From NCBI GenBank assembly GCA_002717245.1, contig PBCY01000022.1, forward strand, positions 1 through 37,224: 37,224 bases of DNA, given 5' to 3'. Numbering within the stretch: the first letter of the stretch is position 1; each line of letters opens with the position of its first letter. Position numbers and translations under genes: made by a program. This document shows positions 27,307 to 34,702 of this stretch, one piece after another. The DNA is from Pelagibacteraceae bacterium. GTDB taxonomy: Bacteria; Pseudomonadota; Alphaproteobacteria; GCA-002720895. Below the pieces are notes generated by a model that saw only the letters and a list, made by a program, of their open reading frames with translations, was not told where the DNA came from and did no database searches.

Positions 27307-28248
27307 ATGAAAGTACTTTTTATAACTTCAACTAGAATAGGAGATGCGGTTTTATCTACTAGTATTATAAATTATATAAAAAGTACATTTCCTTTTTCTC
27401 ATTTATATATTGCTACAAGTAGAGATTCAGCTCCATTATTTAAGAATTTTTTAAATTTAAAGAAAATATTTATTGTAAATAAATTTTTTTTAAAAATCCA
27501 TTGGCTTAAACTTTGGTTGCAAACTTTTTTTTATAAATGGGATATTGTGATTGATTTGAGAGGATCTGCAATTAGCTATTTTCTTTTTAATGAGAAAAAA
27601 TATATTTATAAATCAATTAACAAGCATATTCATAGGTTAGATGAACTTGCTATTTTAATGAAAAAGACAAAGTTACCTTTGCCACATGTGCCTATTTTAG
27701 ATAAAGATTTTAATAAAGTTTCTAAAGATTTTTTAAAATTAAAAAATCCTATTGCAATTGGAGCATCAGCAAATTGGCCAGCAAAAGTTTGGCCATCAAA
27801 AAAATTTGTTAGATTAATTAAAATGATTTTAAAAGAAAAAAAGTTCGGAAAAAAAAAATCTATAGTTTTTTTTGGTTCTTCAAAAGATAAAAAAAATACA
27901 AAAAAAATTATTAAACATTTAAAAAAGAATAAAATTAAAAATTTTTGCGGCAAATTAAATTTAATTGAAGTAGCAGCACATATTAAAAAATGTAGAATTT
28001 TTATAGGAAATGATTCCGGATTAATGCATATTGCTTCTTCAACCGGCATTCCTACTTTAGGATTATTTGGGCCTAGTTTAGAAACTCGTTACTCACCAAA
28101 AGGAAATAACGCTTATTATATTAGAACTAAAAAAACTTTTAATCAGCTCACAGGTTCAAAAAATTTTGATTGGAATACTAAAAAAAATTTAATGAATTCA
28201 CTTTCAGTAAACCGTGTTTTTAACAAAGTTAGAAAAATTTTACACTGA
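27307..28248 (+). CDS. GT9-family heptosyltransferase-like protein
   Basis: A 313-residue GT-B enzyme, close to ADP-heptose:LPS heptosyltransferases (WaaC/WaaF). VLFITSTRIGDAVLSTSIIN is the N-terminal loop. WDIVIDLRGSAISYF, AIGASANWPAKVWPSKKFV, IVFFGSSKDKKN and IFIGNDSGLMHIASSTGIPT (with FGPSLETRYSPKG) are characteristic. It is the closer match of the two GT9 genes here to the canonical family. It is predicted to add heptose to a cell-surface acceptor in the cytoplasm-facing membrane leaflet. Whether its donor is ADP- or GDP-heptose is open. Convergent with umuC, with 5 bases between stops. Confidence 0.88.
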   Translation: MKVLFITSTRIGDAVLSTSIINYIKSTFPFSHLYIATSRDSAPLFKNFLNLKKIFIVNKFFLKIHWLKLWLQTFFYKWDIVIDLRGSAISYFLFNEKKYIYKSINKHIHRLDELAILMKKTKLPLPHVPILDKDFNKVSKDFLKLKNPIAIGASANWPAKVWPSKKFVRLIKMILKEKKFGKKKSIVFFGSSKDKKNTKKIIKHLKKNKIKNFCGKLNLIEVAAHIKKCRIFIGNDSGLMHIASSTGIPTLGLFGPSLETRYSPKGNNAYYIRTKKTFNQLTGSKNFDWNTKKNLMNSLSVNRVFNKVRKILH

Positions 28249-28253
28249 TTATT

Positions 28254-29540
28254 TTAACATTTAACGACTAACAAATCTTTTAAATTAGTTGTAAAATTTG
28301 AAGAACATTTGCTTCTTTTCATTAACCATTTTTTTTCAATTCCTTCAGATGCAATACGAACAGAATTATTTCCATATTTTTGATTTATAAAATCAAAAGC
28401 ATTCATTAAAAATTCTTTTTTTTTGTCATCTTCTTCAAATAAATTTAGATCTGAGTTTTCATTTTCTAATCCAGATAAAATTACTCCTGCTTTTTGATAT
28501 AAGTAGCCTTTTTTAAAAATTTTATTTAGACCAAGTAAAGTTGCTTTATTTAAAATAATAGTATTATTTGTTGGGAAATTTAAAGGAATAGAGACACTAT
28601 TTGAGTAATATTCTTTAGCAACTTTTTTAAATGGGCTAGTTCTTATATAAAGATTTATATTATTTGATACTAATTTTTCATTTCTTATTTTTTCTGCAGC
28701 TCTAGATATATAAGTAGAAACAGCTTCTCGCATATTTTTTAGAGATGTTATTTTTTTCCCAAAAGATCTTGAAACACAGCAACTTTTTCTTTGTTTAAAA
28801 CTATTTTCTAACTCATAACAAGATATTCCATTTAATTCCATTTTTGTTTTTAGACCTAAAACATTCATATTTTTTCTTACCCATCTATTATCTTGTTTTA
28901 TAAATTCATAAGCATTGTAAATATTATTTTTTATTAAAAATTTAGATAATTTATTTCCAATTCCCCATATTTTTCCCACTTTTATTTTTTTTAAGATCTT
29001 TTCTTTATTTTTAATTTTTGTAATATCGAAAACGCCATTAATTTTTGGATTATCTTTAGCAATCTGATTTGCAATTTTTGCAAGTGTTTTAGTTTCGCCG
29101 ATCCCAATACTTACTGGGATTCCAGTCCATTTTAATATAATTTCTCTTATTTTTTTTGCGTACTCAGAGTAATCATAAATTTTTTTAAGATCAGATATTT
29201 CCATAAAAGCTTCATCAATTGAGTAAATTTCTATATTAGGAAATGATTGCTCAAGTATTTTCATTACTCTATTTGACATACTTCCATATAAGGCATAGTT
29301 AGAGGAAAAAACTTTTACATTATATTTTTCTATAATTTTTTTTGCTTTAAATAAAGGTTCACCCATTTTAATCCCTAATTCCTTTGCTTCATTTGTTCTT
29401 GCGACTATACAACCATCATTGTTTGATAAAACTACCACAGGCCTATTATTTAGTTTTGGGTTGAATACTCTTTCACATGAAGCATAAAAAGAATTGCAAT
29501 CTGCTAAAGCAAAAATTCTTTTTTTATTCTTAATATACAT
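28254..29540 (-). CDS. umuC: Y-family translesion DNA polymerase UmuC (Pol V catalytic subunit)
   Basis: A 428-residue UmuC. FALADCNSFYASCERVFNPK, VLSNNDGCIVARTNEAKELG (dNTP contacts) and IEIYSIDEAFMEIS (catalytic Asp-Glu) define the Y-family palm. VSIGIGETKTLAKIANQIAK and GIPVSIGIG complete it, and a WGIGNKLSKFL helix-hairpin segment follows. Near the C-terminus, DLNLF (in NSDLNLFEED) matches the beta-clamp binding pentapeptide. Role: error-prone synthesis across lesions after UmuD processing. The start overlaps the umuD stop by 11 bases, giving the usual umuDC order under SOS control. Confidence 0.97.
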   Translation of the reverse strand: MYIKNKKRIFALADCNSFYASCERVFNPKLNNRPVVVLSNNDGCIVARTNEAKELGIKMGEPLFKAKKIIEKYNVKVFSSNYALYGSMSNRVMKILEQSFPNIEIYSIDEAFMEISDLKKIYDYSEYAKKIREIILKWTGIPVSIGIGETKTLAKIANQIAKDNPKINGVFDITKIKNKEKILKKIKVGKIWGIGNKLSKFLIKNNIYNAYEFIKQDNRWVRKNMNVLGLKTKMELNGISCYELENSFKQRKSCCVSRSFGKKITSLKNMREAVSTYISRAAEKIRNEKLVSNNINLYIRTSPFKKVAKEYYSNSVSIPLNFPTNNTIILNKATLLGLNKIFKKGYLYQKAGVILSGLENENSDLNLFEEDDKKKEFLMNAFDFINQKYGNNSVRIASEGIEKKWLMKRSKCSSNFTTNLKDLLVVKC

Positions 29541-29916
29541 TATGAATAACTTTAGTAACTACACCCCATATAAATATATCTGATTCGTTATTTATTTTTA
29601 GATTTTCATAATTTTTACTATCTGAACACAGAAAAATTTTGTTATTTGATGTGTTAATGCGCTTTACTGTTAAATCCCCATCAATAGAAGCTATGACTAT
29701 AGAGTTATTTTTAGGTTTTATACTCCTATCTACGATTAGTAAGTCTCCTGAGTGTATACCAGCCTGTAACATGCAGTTTCCTTGGGATTTTACTATAAAA
29801 GTAGCTAGAGGATTTTTAATTAAATATTTATTTAAATCAATTTCTCCTTCTAAATAATCATTTGCAGGAGAGGGAAAACCTGCACACACAGAGTTTAAAT
29901 ATAACGTTACTTTCAT
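29530..29916 (-). CDS. umuD: UmuD-type LexA-like self-cleaving subunit with Cys in place of catalytic Ser
   Basis: UmuD is self-cleaved with RecA help, and its short form activates UmuC. The 128 residues include the cleavage region CAGFPSPANDYLEGEIDLN (predicted cut Ala12-Gly13), a shorter N-terminal arm than E. coli's (24 residues). The nucleophile motif, normally GDSM, reads GNCM, with Cys48 where Ser is expected. The general base is Lys85 in DGDLTVKRI. Spacing is 35 residues from cut to nucleophile and 37 to Lys, equal to E. coli UmuD, so alignment is not in doubt. There is no DNA-binding domain, so it is not LexA. An in-frame stop upstream supports the ATG chosen. Confidence 0.93.
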   Translation of the reverse strand: MKVTLYLNSVCAGFPSPANDYLEGEIDLNKYLIKNPLATFIVKSQGNCMLQAGIHSGDLLIVDRSIKPKNNSIVIASIDGDLTVKRINTSNNKIFLCSDSKNYENLKINNESDIFIWGVVTKVIHNVY

Positions 29917-29924
29917 ATCTAAAT

Positions 29925-29939
29925 GTTCATGTTTTGTTC
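29925..29939 (-). promoter_or_regulatory. LexA-type SOS box (GTTC-N7-GTTC) before umuDC
   Basis: The plus strand reads GTTCATGTTTTGTTC, an exact GTTC-N7-GTTC direct repeat, the form of the LexA operator known in alphaproteobacteria. It is 9 bases upstream of the umuD ATG. It lies just downstream of a possible minus-strand promoter (TTGACT at 29969-29964 and TATAAA at 29948-29943), so it would cover the transcription start. Repression by LexA and induction after DNA damage are inferred. Confidence 0.75.
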
Positions 29940-29942
29940 TTT

Positions 29943-29969
29943 TTTATATTGTTTTATTTACAAAGTCAA
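29943..29969 (-). promoter_or_regulatory. Candidate sigma-70 promoter of umuDC
   Basis: On the minus strand TTGACT (29969-29964) is followed 15 bases on by TATAAA (29948-29943), or 17 bases on by TAAAAA. Spacing is slightly short for the better -10. Its position immediately before the SOS box supports it. Confidence 0.45.
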
Positions 29970-29994
29970 GATAGTTTTTGGCTTGAATCAATTA

Positions 29995-30003
29995 TGGTAA
30001 AAT
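29995..30003 (+). promoter_or_regulatory. Candidate extended -10 promoter of the 57-residue protein gene
   Basis: TGGTAAAAT (TGn followed by TAAAAT) fits an extended -10 element, and no clean -35 is seen at 16-18 bases. It would start transcription near 30010, about 33 bases before the ATG at 30043, and is divergent from the umuDC promoter. Confidence 0.35.
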
Positions 30004-30030
30004 AACTCATTAGTTAATTTTAACGTACCT

Positions 30031-30038
30031 AGGAGGTG
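30031..30038 (+). promoter_or_regulatory. Very strong Shine-Dalgarno of the 57-residue gene
   Basis: AGGAGGTG lies 4 bases before the ATG at 30043. It is close to a full match to the anti-SD of 16S rRNA and the strongest ribosome site noticed in the window, where most genes have weak or coupled starts. It decides the start and implies high translation. Confidence 0.8.
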
Positions 30039-30042
30039 CAAT

Positions 30043-30216
30043 ATGGCTGAAGAACTTTCATTCTATGATGTTAAAACAAAAAAGAAGTTTAATACATCAG
30101 ATTACAGAATTGAAGACAAAGCTGGCAGAAAATTCGCAGTAACCAAATCTCAAGAAGGATCTCACGAATGCTGGAGAGTGGTTTCAAAAGATTTCGCTGC
30201 AGCAAATGGCGGATAG
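30043..30216 (+). CDS. Small conserved-looking protein of unknown function, 57 residues
   Basis: I do not recognise a named family. The product begins MAEELSFYDVKTKKKF and continues with a Y-x-I-x-D segment, GRKFAVTKSQEGSHECWRVV, and ends SKDFAAANGG. It is charged, soluble and without signal or membrane helix. It looks like a small beta-rich domain with a Lys-rich first turn, which could bind nucleic acid, but that is a guess. The gene has a near-perfect Shine-Dalgarno, less AT-biased codons than its neighbours and its own strong terminator, all signs of a highly expressed single-gene transcript. It lies between umuDC and tRNA-Thr. Confidence 0.85.
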   Translation: MAEELSFYDVKTKKKFNTSDYRIEDKAGRKFAVTKSQEGSHECWRVVSKDFAAANGG

Positions 30217-30245
30217 TTAGTAAAAACTAATTAATTAATTGCGAT

Positions 30246-30285
30246 GTAGCCAACCTAATGTTGGCTACTTCCAATTTTTTTATTT
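30246..30285 (+). terminator. Strong rho-independent terminator of the 57-residue gene
   Basis: GTAGCCAAC (30246-30254), loop CTAAT, GTTGGCTAC (30260-30268) form a perfect 9-bp stem. It is followed by TTCCAATTTTTTTATTTT, a T-rich tail. It is the clearest intrinsic terminator in the window and ends transcription before the convergent tRNA-Thr gene. Confidence 0.88.
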
Positions 30286-30288
30286 TGG

Positions 30289-30360
30289 TGCCGCCAAGTA
30301 GAATTGAACTACCGACCCCACCATTACCAATGGTGTGCTCTACCACTGAGCTATGGCGGC
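30289..30360 (-). tRNA. tRNA-Thr (anticodon GGT)
   Basis: On the minus strand the acceptor is GCCGCCA/TGGCGGC, the D arm GCTC-AGTGGTA-GAGC, the anticodon arm CACCA-TTGGTAA-TGGTG with anticodon GGT, and the T arm GGTAG-TTCAATT-CTACT. The discriminator is A and the next bases on the minus strand read CCA (30288-30286). It reads ACC threonine codons (and ACT by wobble). A perfect TATAAT (30373-30368 on the minus strand) lies just upstream and is the probable -10 box. Confidence 0.95.
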
Positions 30361-30426
30361 TTTATTAATTATATAATTGACATATCAATTAAAAAATATC
30401 AAGTTAATTTAAAATTGTTAAATTAC

Positions 30427-30552
30427 ATGATTGCAAAAAATAAAACAAAAAAAGAAAAGTTTTTAAAAGAACAAAGAAAATTAGAATTAAAATTAAGAGA
30501 AAATTTAGTAAGAAGAAAGGTAAAAAAAAGTATTTATGACAATAATGTCTGA
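30427..30552 (+). CDS. Small basic hypothetical protein upstream of dcd, 41 residues
   Basis: A short [21 protein letters not shown] to SIYDNNV, is very Lys/Arg/Glu-rich and probably one long helix. The same frame is open from 30304, but that start lies inside the tRNA-Thr gene on the other strand, so the ATG at 30427 is preferred. It overlaps the dcd start by 8 bases, which suggests translational coupling. A TTGACA (30377-30382) upstream could be a -35 box, but no well-spaced -10 is seen. Unrecognised function. It may be a real small protein or a leader ORF. Confidence 0.5.
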   Translation: MIAKNKTKKEKFLKEQRKLELKLRENLVRRKVKKSIYDNNV

Positions 30553-31090
30553 TAAATGGATAAAAAAAATGGTTAAAGAAAAACAAATGATAAAACCATT
30601 TGTAGAAGGTCAAATAAGAAAAGAAGGAATTTCTTATGGAGTGTCATCTTATGGTTACGATGCAAGAGTGTCTAATAATTTTAAAATATTTACTAACGTA
30701 GATTCTGCTGTAGTAGATCCAAAGAATTTTTCAAATCAAAGCTTTGTTGATAGAAAATCTGACGTTTGTGTTATTCCACCAAATAGTTTTGTTTTAGCAA
30801 GTACAGTAGAATATTTTAAGATACCTAGAGACGTTATGGTAATTTGTTTAGGAAAATCAACATATGCAAGATGCGGAATTATAGTTAATGTTACTCCATT
30901 AGAGCCAGAATGGGAGGGACATGTGACTTTAGAATTCTCAAATACCACACCTTTACCTGCGAAAATATATGCAAATGAAGGAGCATGCCAATTTCTTTTT
31001 TTAAAAGGAGATACAGATTGTGAGATATCTTACGCTGATAGAAAAGGCAAATATCAGAAACAAAAAGGCGTAACATTGCCAAAACTCTAA
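30545..31090 (+). CDS. dcd: dCTP deaminase
   Basis: Dcd turns dCTP into dUTP, the main source of dTMP precursors in many bacteria. The 181-residue form starting at 30545 ([19 protein letters not shown]) fits the family; an ATG at 30536 would add three residues. [38 protein letters not shown] (with the catalytic-site Ser/Arg) and [20 protein letters not shown] (with the catalytic Glu) are diagnostic. The C-terminus is [16 protein letters not shown]. It is 19 bases before murA. Confidence 0.96.
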   Translation: MSDKWIKKMVKEKQMIKPFVEGQIRKEGISYGVSSYGYDARVSNNFKIFTNVDSAVVDPKNFSNQSFVDRKSDVCVIPPNSFVLASTVEYFKIPRDVMVICLGKSTYARCGIIVNVTPLEPEWEGHVTLEFSNTTPLPAKIYANEGACQFLFLKGDTDCEISYADRKGKYQKQKGVTLPKL

Positions 31091-31109
31091 AAATCACTAT
31101 CTATGTAGG

Positions 31110-32378
31110 ATGGAAAAAATATCTATAAAAGGGGGCAAACCACTTTATGGAAAGGTTAAAATAAGTGGATCTAAAAATTCATCATTGGCAATTTTAGCAT
31201 CTTGTTTATTAACCAATAAAAAAATTTCTATTTATGGAGTACCTAAATTAACTGATACTTTCTTTTTTTTAAAAATTTTATCTTCTTTTGGCGTTAATAT
31301 CGAAGGATTAAATAATTTTAAAAATACTAATAAATTTGTTCTTGAAGCTAAAAAAATTACAAACAATAAAGCCCCGTATAATCTTGTAAGAAAAATGAGA
31401 GCGTCAATTTTAGTACTTGGGCCATTATTAGCAAGAACAGGAAGAGCAATTGTTTCTTTACCAGGAGGTTGTTCAATTGGTGCAAGACCAGTTGATATAC
31501 ATTTAAAATCTTTAGAAAAATTAGGGGCAAAAATTTTTATTAGAGAAGGCTATATTTATGCAGAAGCTCCTAAAGGATTAAAAGGAAATAAAATAGTTTT
31601 TCCTAAAGTATCTGTCGGAGCAACTACAAATGTTTTGATGGCTGCTGTTTTGGCAAAAGGAACAACAGAAATTTATAATGCTGCTAAAGAACCTGAAATA
31701 AAAGATTTAGGACTTTGTTTAAAATCTATGGGAGCAAAGATTAAAGGATTAGGTACAAATAAAATTTTAATTGAAGGAGTTAAGGAATTAAAAGAAACTT
31801 CTTATAAAGTAATGTTTGATAGGATAGAAGCAGGAACATATGCTTTAGCAGTTGCAATTACTGGAGGAGAAATAGAATTATTAGGGGTTGAAAAAAAGTC
31901 TTTAACTTTATTTATAAATGTTTTAGAGACCATAGGTGTCAATTGTATTGAAAAAAAAAATAGTTTAGTTTTTAAAAGACAATCGAATTCTTTAAATCCA
32001 ATAGATGTAACAACTGAGCCTTATCCGGGATTTCCAACAGATTTACAGGCCCAATTAATGGCTGTTATGGCTGTATCTAATGGTACTTCCGTTATTACAG
32101 AAAATATATTCGAGAATAGATTTATGCATGCCCCTGAATTAATTAGAATGGGAGCAAATATTAAATTAAAAGGTAATTTGGCAATAGTTAATGGTGTAAA
32201 AAGATTAAAAGGTGCTGAGGTTATGGCAACTGATTTAAGAGCATCTGTCTCTTTAGTTCTAGCTGGACTTGTTGCAGAAGGAACTACTAATATTAATAGA
32301 ATTTATCATATCGATAGAGGCTATCAAGATATTGTAAAAAAATTAAAATTTTGTGGAGCAAACATTAGTAGAATATAA
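31110..32378 (+). CDS. murA: UDP-N-acetylglucosamine 1-carboxyvinyltransferase
   Basis: MurA adds enolpyruvate from PEP to UDP-GlcNAc, the first committed step of peptidoglycan synthesis. 422 residues, usual length. KISGSKNSSLAILASCLLT at the N-terminus, MRASILVLGPLLARTGRA and LPGGCSIGARPVDIHLKSLE carry the catalytic Cys121, the residue attacked by fosfomycin. TEPYPGFPTDLQAQLMAVM and ENRFMHAPELIRMGA complete the family pattern. First of murA-hisG-hisD-infA, 2 bases from hisG. Confidence 0.98.
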   Translation: MEKISIKGGKPLYGKVKISGSKNSSLAILASCLLTNKKISIYGVPKLTDTFFFLKILSSFGVNIEGLNNFKNTNKFVLEAKKITNNKAPYNLVRKMRASILVLGPLLARTGRAIVSLPGGCSIGARPVDIHLKSLEKLGAKIFIREGYIYAEAPKGLKGNKIVFPKVSVGATTNVLMAAVLAKGTTEIYNAAKEPEIKDLGLCLKSMGAKIKGLGTNKILIEGVKELKETSYKVMFDRIEAGTYALAVAITGGEIELLGVEKKSLTLFINVLETIGVNCIEKKNSLVFKRQSNSLNPIDVTTEPYPGFPTDLQAQLMAVMAVSNGTSVITENIFENRFMHAPELIRMGANIKLKGNLAIVNGVKRLKGAEVMATDLRASVSLVLAGLVAEGTTNINRIYHIDRGYQDIVKKLKFCGANISRI

Positions 32379-32380
32379 TT

Positions 32381-33031
32381 ATGAGAATAAATTCAAAAAT
32401 TGTATTAGCAATACCTAAAGGAAGAATTGCAAAAGAAATAATGCCATTACTTTCTTCTTTAAATCTTGATCCAGAAAAGGATTTTTTTGAAGATGAAAAA
32501 AATAGAAAGCTTTTATTTAAATCTAAAACAAAAAATTTTTTTTTAACTAAGGTTAGAAACTTTGATGTTCCAACAATAGTCGCATTTGGTGGTGCTGATT
32601 TAGGAATAGTTGGAAGTGATGTGGTAAATGAATTTAATTATGATGAAATTTATTCACCTATTGATTTAAAGATAGGAAAGTGTTCCATGGTTTTGGCTAA
32701 AAAAAAAAATCAAAAAATAAATACAGGAGCAAGTATTATAAAAATTGCATCTAAATACCCTGTTGCAACACAAAATTATTTTAGTGATAAAGGAAAACAA
32801 ATTGAATGTGTTAAATTAAATGGATCAATTGAAATAGCCCCATTGTTAGGTATTTCTGAAATGATTGTAGATTTAGTTTCTACAGGAAAAACTTTAGAAG
32901 AAAACAATCTTGAGGTTGTTGAAAAAATAAGTGATGTATCTTCAAATCTAATAGTAAATCGTATTTCTTTAAAAACAAAATCTGATGAAATTAACAAAAT
33001 AATTAATGCATTCGAAAAAAAATTATTATGA
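32381..33031 (+). CDS. hisG: ATP phosphoribosyltransferase, short form
   Basis: HisG starts histidine synthesis by joining ATP and PRPP. At 216 residues it is the short form, without the C-terminal regulatory domain, and in known cases it works only with the HisZ subunit. LAIPKGRIAKEIMPLLSS, FGGADLGIVGSDVVNEF, and KLNGSIEIAPLLGISEMIVD followed by DLVSTGKTLEENNL are characteristic. No hisZ lies in this window. It overlaps hisD by ATGA. Confidence 0.96.
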   Translation: MRINSKIVLAIPKGRIAKEIMPLLSSLNLDPEKDFFEDEKNRKLLFKSKTKNFFLTKVRNFDVPTIVAFGGADLGIVGSDVVNEFNYDEIYSPIDLKIGKCSMVLAKKKNQKINTGASIIKIASKYPVATQNYFSDKGKQIECVKLNGSIEIAPLLGISEMIVDLVSTGKTLEENNLEVVEKISDVSSNLIVNRISLKTKSDEINKIINAFEKKLL

Positions 33032-34326
33032 GTTCAAATATAATTTATAAAGATAGAGAAGTTAAAAAGTTTATATTTAAACTTATAAATCACAATACAT
33101 CTTTAAACTCAAGGGTAGAAAAAGAAGTAGATGTAATATTTAAAAATATAAAAAAGAATGGTGATAAAGCATTATTTAATTACGCAAAGAGATTTGATGG
33201 TTTAAGATTAAATAAAAATAATATTGAAATAAAAAAAAGTAAAATAAAATTTTATTCTAGAAAATGTCCTAGCGATATTGCAAAAGCTTTATTATTTTCT
33301 TCATCTAGAATAAAAAGATTTCATTTAAAACAAATTCCAAATAATTATAAATACAAAGACTCTAAAGGAGTTACATTGGGATCAAAATGGCAACCCATGA
33401 ATTCTATTGGTATTTATGTACCGGGTGGGACAGCTAGTTATCCTAGTTCAATTTTAATGAATTCAATACCCGCTAAAATAGCTGGAGTTGATAAAATAAT
33501 TATGGTAACTCCTCAAAGCAACGAAGAATTAGATCCTATAATTGCTAAAGCAGCTGAAATTGCAAATGTTGATAAAATTTATAGAGTTGGAGGGGCCCAC
33601 TCAATAGCTGCTCTTGCCTGGGGAACTGAGTCAATTAAACCAGTAGATAAAATAGTTGGACCTGGGAATATATATGTAACTATAGCAAAGAAAAAAATTT
33701 TTGGGGATGTCGGTATAGATATGATAGCTGGACCTTCAGAAATATTAGTAGTTTCCGATAATAAAAATAATCCTGATTGGATTGCTGCTGATTTATTATC
33801 ACAAGCTGAACATGATGTTAATTCCAGATCTATTTTAATAACTAATAATATTTTCTTTGCAAGAAAGGTAAAACAATCTATTGCTAGTATTTTAAAAAAA
33901 TTACCTAGAGCATCTATTGCATCAAAGAGTTGGAAAAATAATGGTAAAATTATTATTATAAAAAATATTTTTGATTCATATAATTTAATAAATAATATAG
34001 CTCCGGAACATTTAGAACTAGCAATTGATAAACCTGAAAAATTATTAAATAAAGTAAAAAATGCAGGATCAGTTTTTTTAGGTAGATATACACCGGAAGC
34101 AATAGGCGATTATGTGGCAGGGCCAAATCATGTTTTACCAACTGGTCGAACTGCAAGATTTTCATCCGGATTGGGCGTGTTAGATTTCTTAAAAAAAATA
34201 ACTTTTACTAAATGTGATAAAAAAAGCTTGCATTTACTATCTAATTCGGCCATAAAAATAGCTAAAGCCGAGGGGTTAGATGGGCATGCTTTATCGATAA
34301 ATATGAGGAAAAAAAATAATGGTTAA
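33028..34326 (+). CDS. hisD: Histidinol dehydrogenase
   Basis: HisD makes the last two oxidations to histidine with NAD+ and zinc. 432 residues, usual length. [68 protein letters not shown] and [15 protein letters not shown] are conserved. The later NIAPEHLEL and [20 protein letters not shown] hold further active-site residues. It overlaps hisG by 4 bases and infA by 8, so these genes are translated in tandem. Confidence 0.98.
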   Translation: MSSNIIYKDREVKKFIFKLINHNTSLNSRVEKEVDVIFKNIKKNGDKALFNYAKRFDGLRLNKNNIEIKKSKIKFYSRKCPSDIAKALLFSSSRIKRFHLKQIPNNYKYKDSKGVTLGSKWQPMNSIGIYVPGGTASYPSSILMNSIPAKIAGVDKIIMVTPQSNEELDPIIAKAAEIANVDKIYRVGGAHSIAALAWGTESIKPVDKIVGPGNIYVTIAKKKIFGDVGIDMIAGPSEILVVSDNKNNPDWIAADLLSQAEHDVNSRSILITNNIFFARKVKQSIASILKKLPRASIASKSWKNNGKIIIIKNIFDSYNLINNIAPEHLELAIDKPEKLLNKVKNAGSVFLGRYTPEAIGDYVAGPNHVLPTGRTARFSSGLGVLDFLKKITFTKCDKKSLHLLSNSAIKIAKAEGLDGHALSINMRKKNNG

Positions 34327-34540
34327 AGAAGAATCTTTAGAATTTACAGGAGTTGTTTTAGAACTTTTACCAAATGCTATGTTTAAAGTAAAACTTGAAA
34401 ATGATCATGAAGTTTTAGCTCATACATCTGGAAAATTAAGAAAAAATAGAATTAGAGTTTTGGTTGGTGATAAAGTTGATGTTGAAATGACACCATATGA
34501 TTTAACCAAAGGAAGAATAGTTTATAGACATAAAGATTAA
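34319..34540 (+). CDS. infA: Translation initiation factor IF-1
   Basis: A 73-residue OB-fold protein that binds the ribosomal A site during initiation. [60 protein letters not shown] and [12 protein letters not shown] cover nearly the whole IF-1 fold. It starts inside the end of hisD. The 77-base spacer after it contains the promoter for tRNA-Phe. Confidence 0.98.
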   Translation: MVKEESLEFTGVVLELLPNAMFKVKLENDHEVLAHTSGKLRKNRIRVLVGDKVDVEMTPYDLTKGRIVYRHKD

Positions 34541-34569
34541 TTTTTTTATCTGTTTTTATATATTGTATT

Positions 34570-34598
34570 TTGATTTCTTTAAAAAATAAGACTATATT
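34570..34598 (+). promoter_or_regulatory. Sigma-70 promoter of tRNA-Phe
   Basis: TTGATT (34570-34575), a 17-base spacer and TATATT (34593-34598) give a near-consensus housekeeping promoter. Transcription would start near 34605, 13 bases before the mature tRNA. It may also serve gmd, which follows the tRNA by 12 bases. Confidence 0.65.
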
Positions 34599-34617
34599 AA
34601 ATTCTTTTATTATTTAT

Positions 34618-34690
34618 GCCCAGGTAGCTCAGTCGGTAGAGCAAAGGACTGAAAATCCTTGTGTCGGTGGTTCGATTCCGCCCCTGGGCA
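34618..34690 (+). tRNA. tRNA-Phe (anticodon GAA)
   Basis: The acceptor is GCCCAGG/CCTGGGC, the D arm GCTC-AGTCGGTA-GAGC, the anticodon arm AAGGA-CTGAAAA-TCCTT with anticodon GAA, the variable loop GTGTC, and the T arm GGTGG-TTCGATT-CCGCC. The discriminator is A and CCA is not encoded. Only 12 bases separate it from the gmd start, so tRNA and mRNA may share a transcript that RNase processing separates. Confidence 0.97.
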
Positions 34691-34702
34691 CATTTTAAGA
34701 TT

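Noticed and set aside
29530-29916. LexA repressor instead of UmuD
   Set aside because: No N-terminal helix-turn-helix domain, 128 residues only, and directly coupled to umuC.
30375-30390. Inverted repeat AATTGA-CATA-TCAATT as an operator
   Set aside because: Short AT-rich palindromes are common by chance in such DNA, and no regulator is linked to it.
30304-30426. Longer start of the small ORF before dcd
   Set aside because: It lies inside the tRNA-Thr gene on the other strand and the encoded residues look like translated tRNA.
34661-34702. Longer gmd start inside tRNA-Phe
   Set aside because: The added residues are translated tRNA sequence; the ATG at 34703 precedes the Rossmann strand directly.
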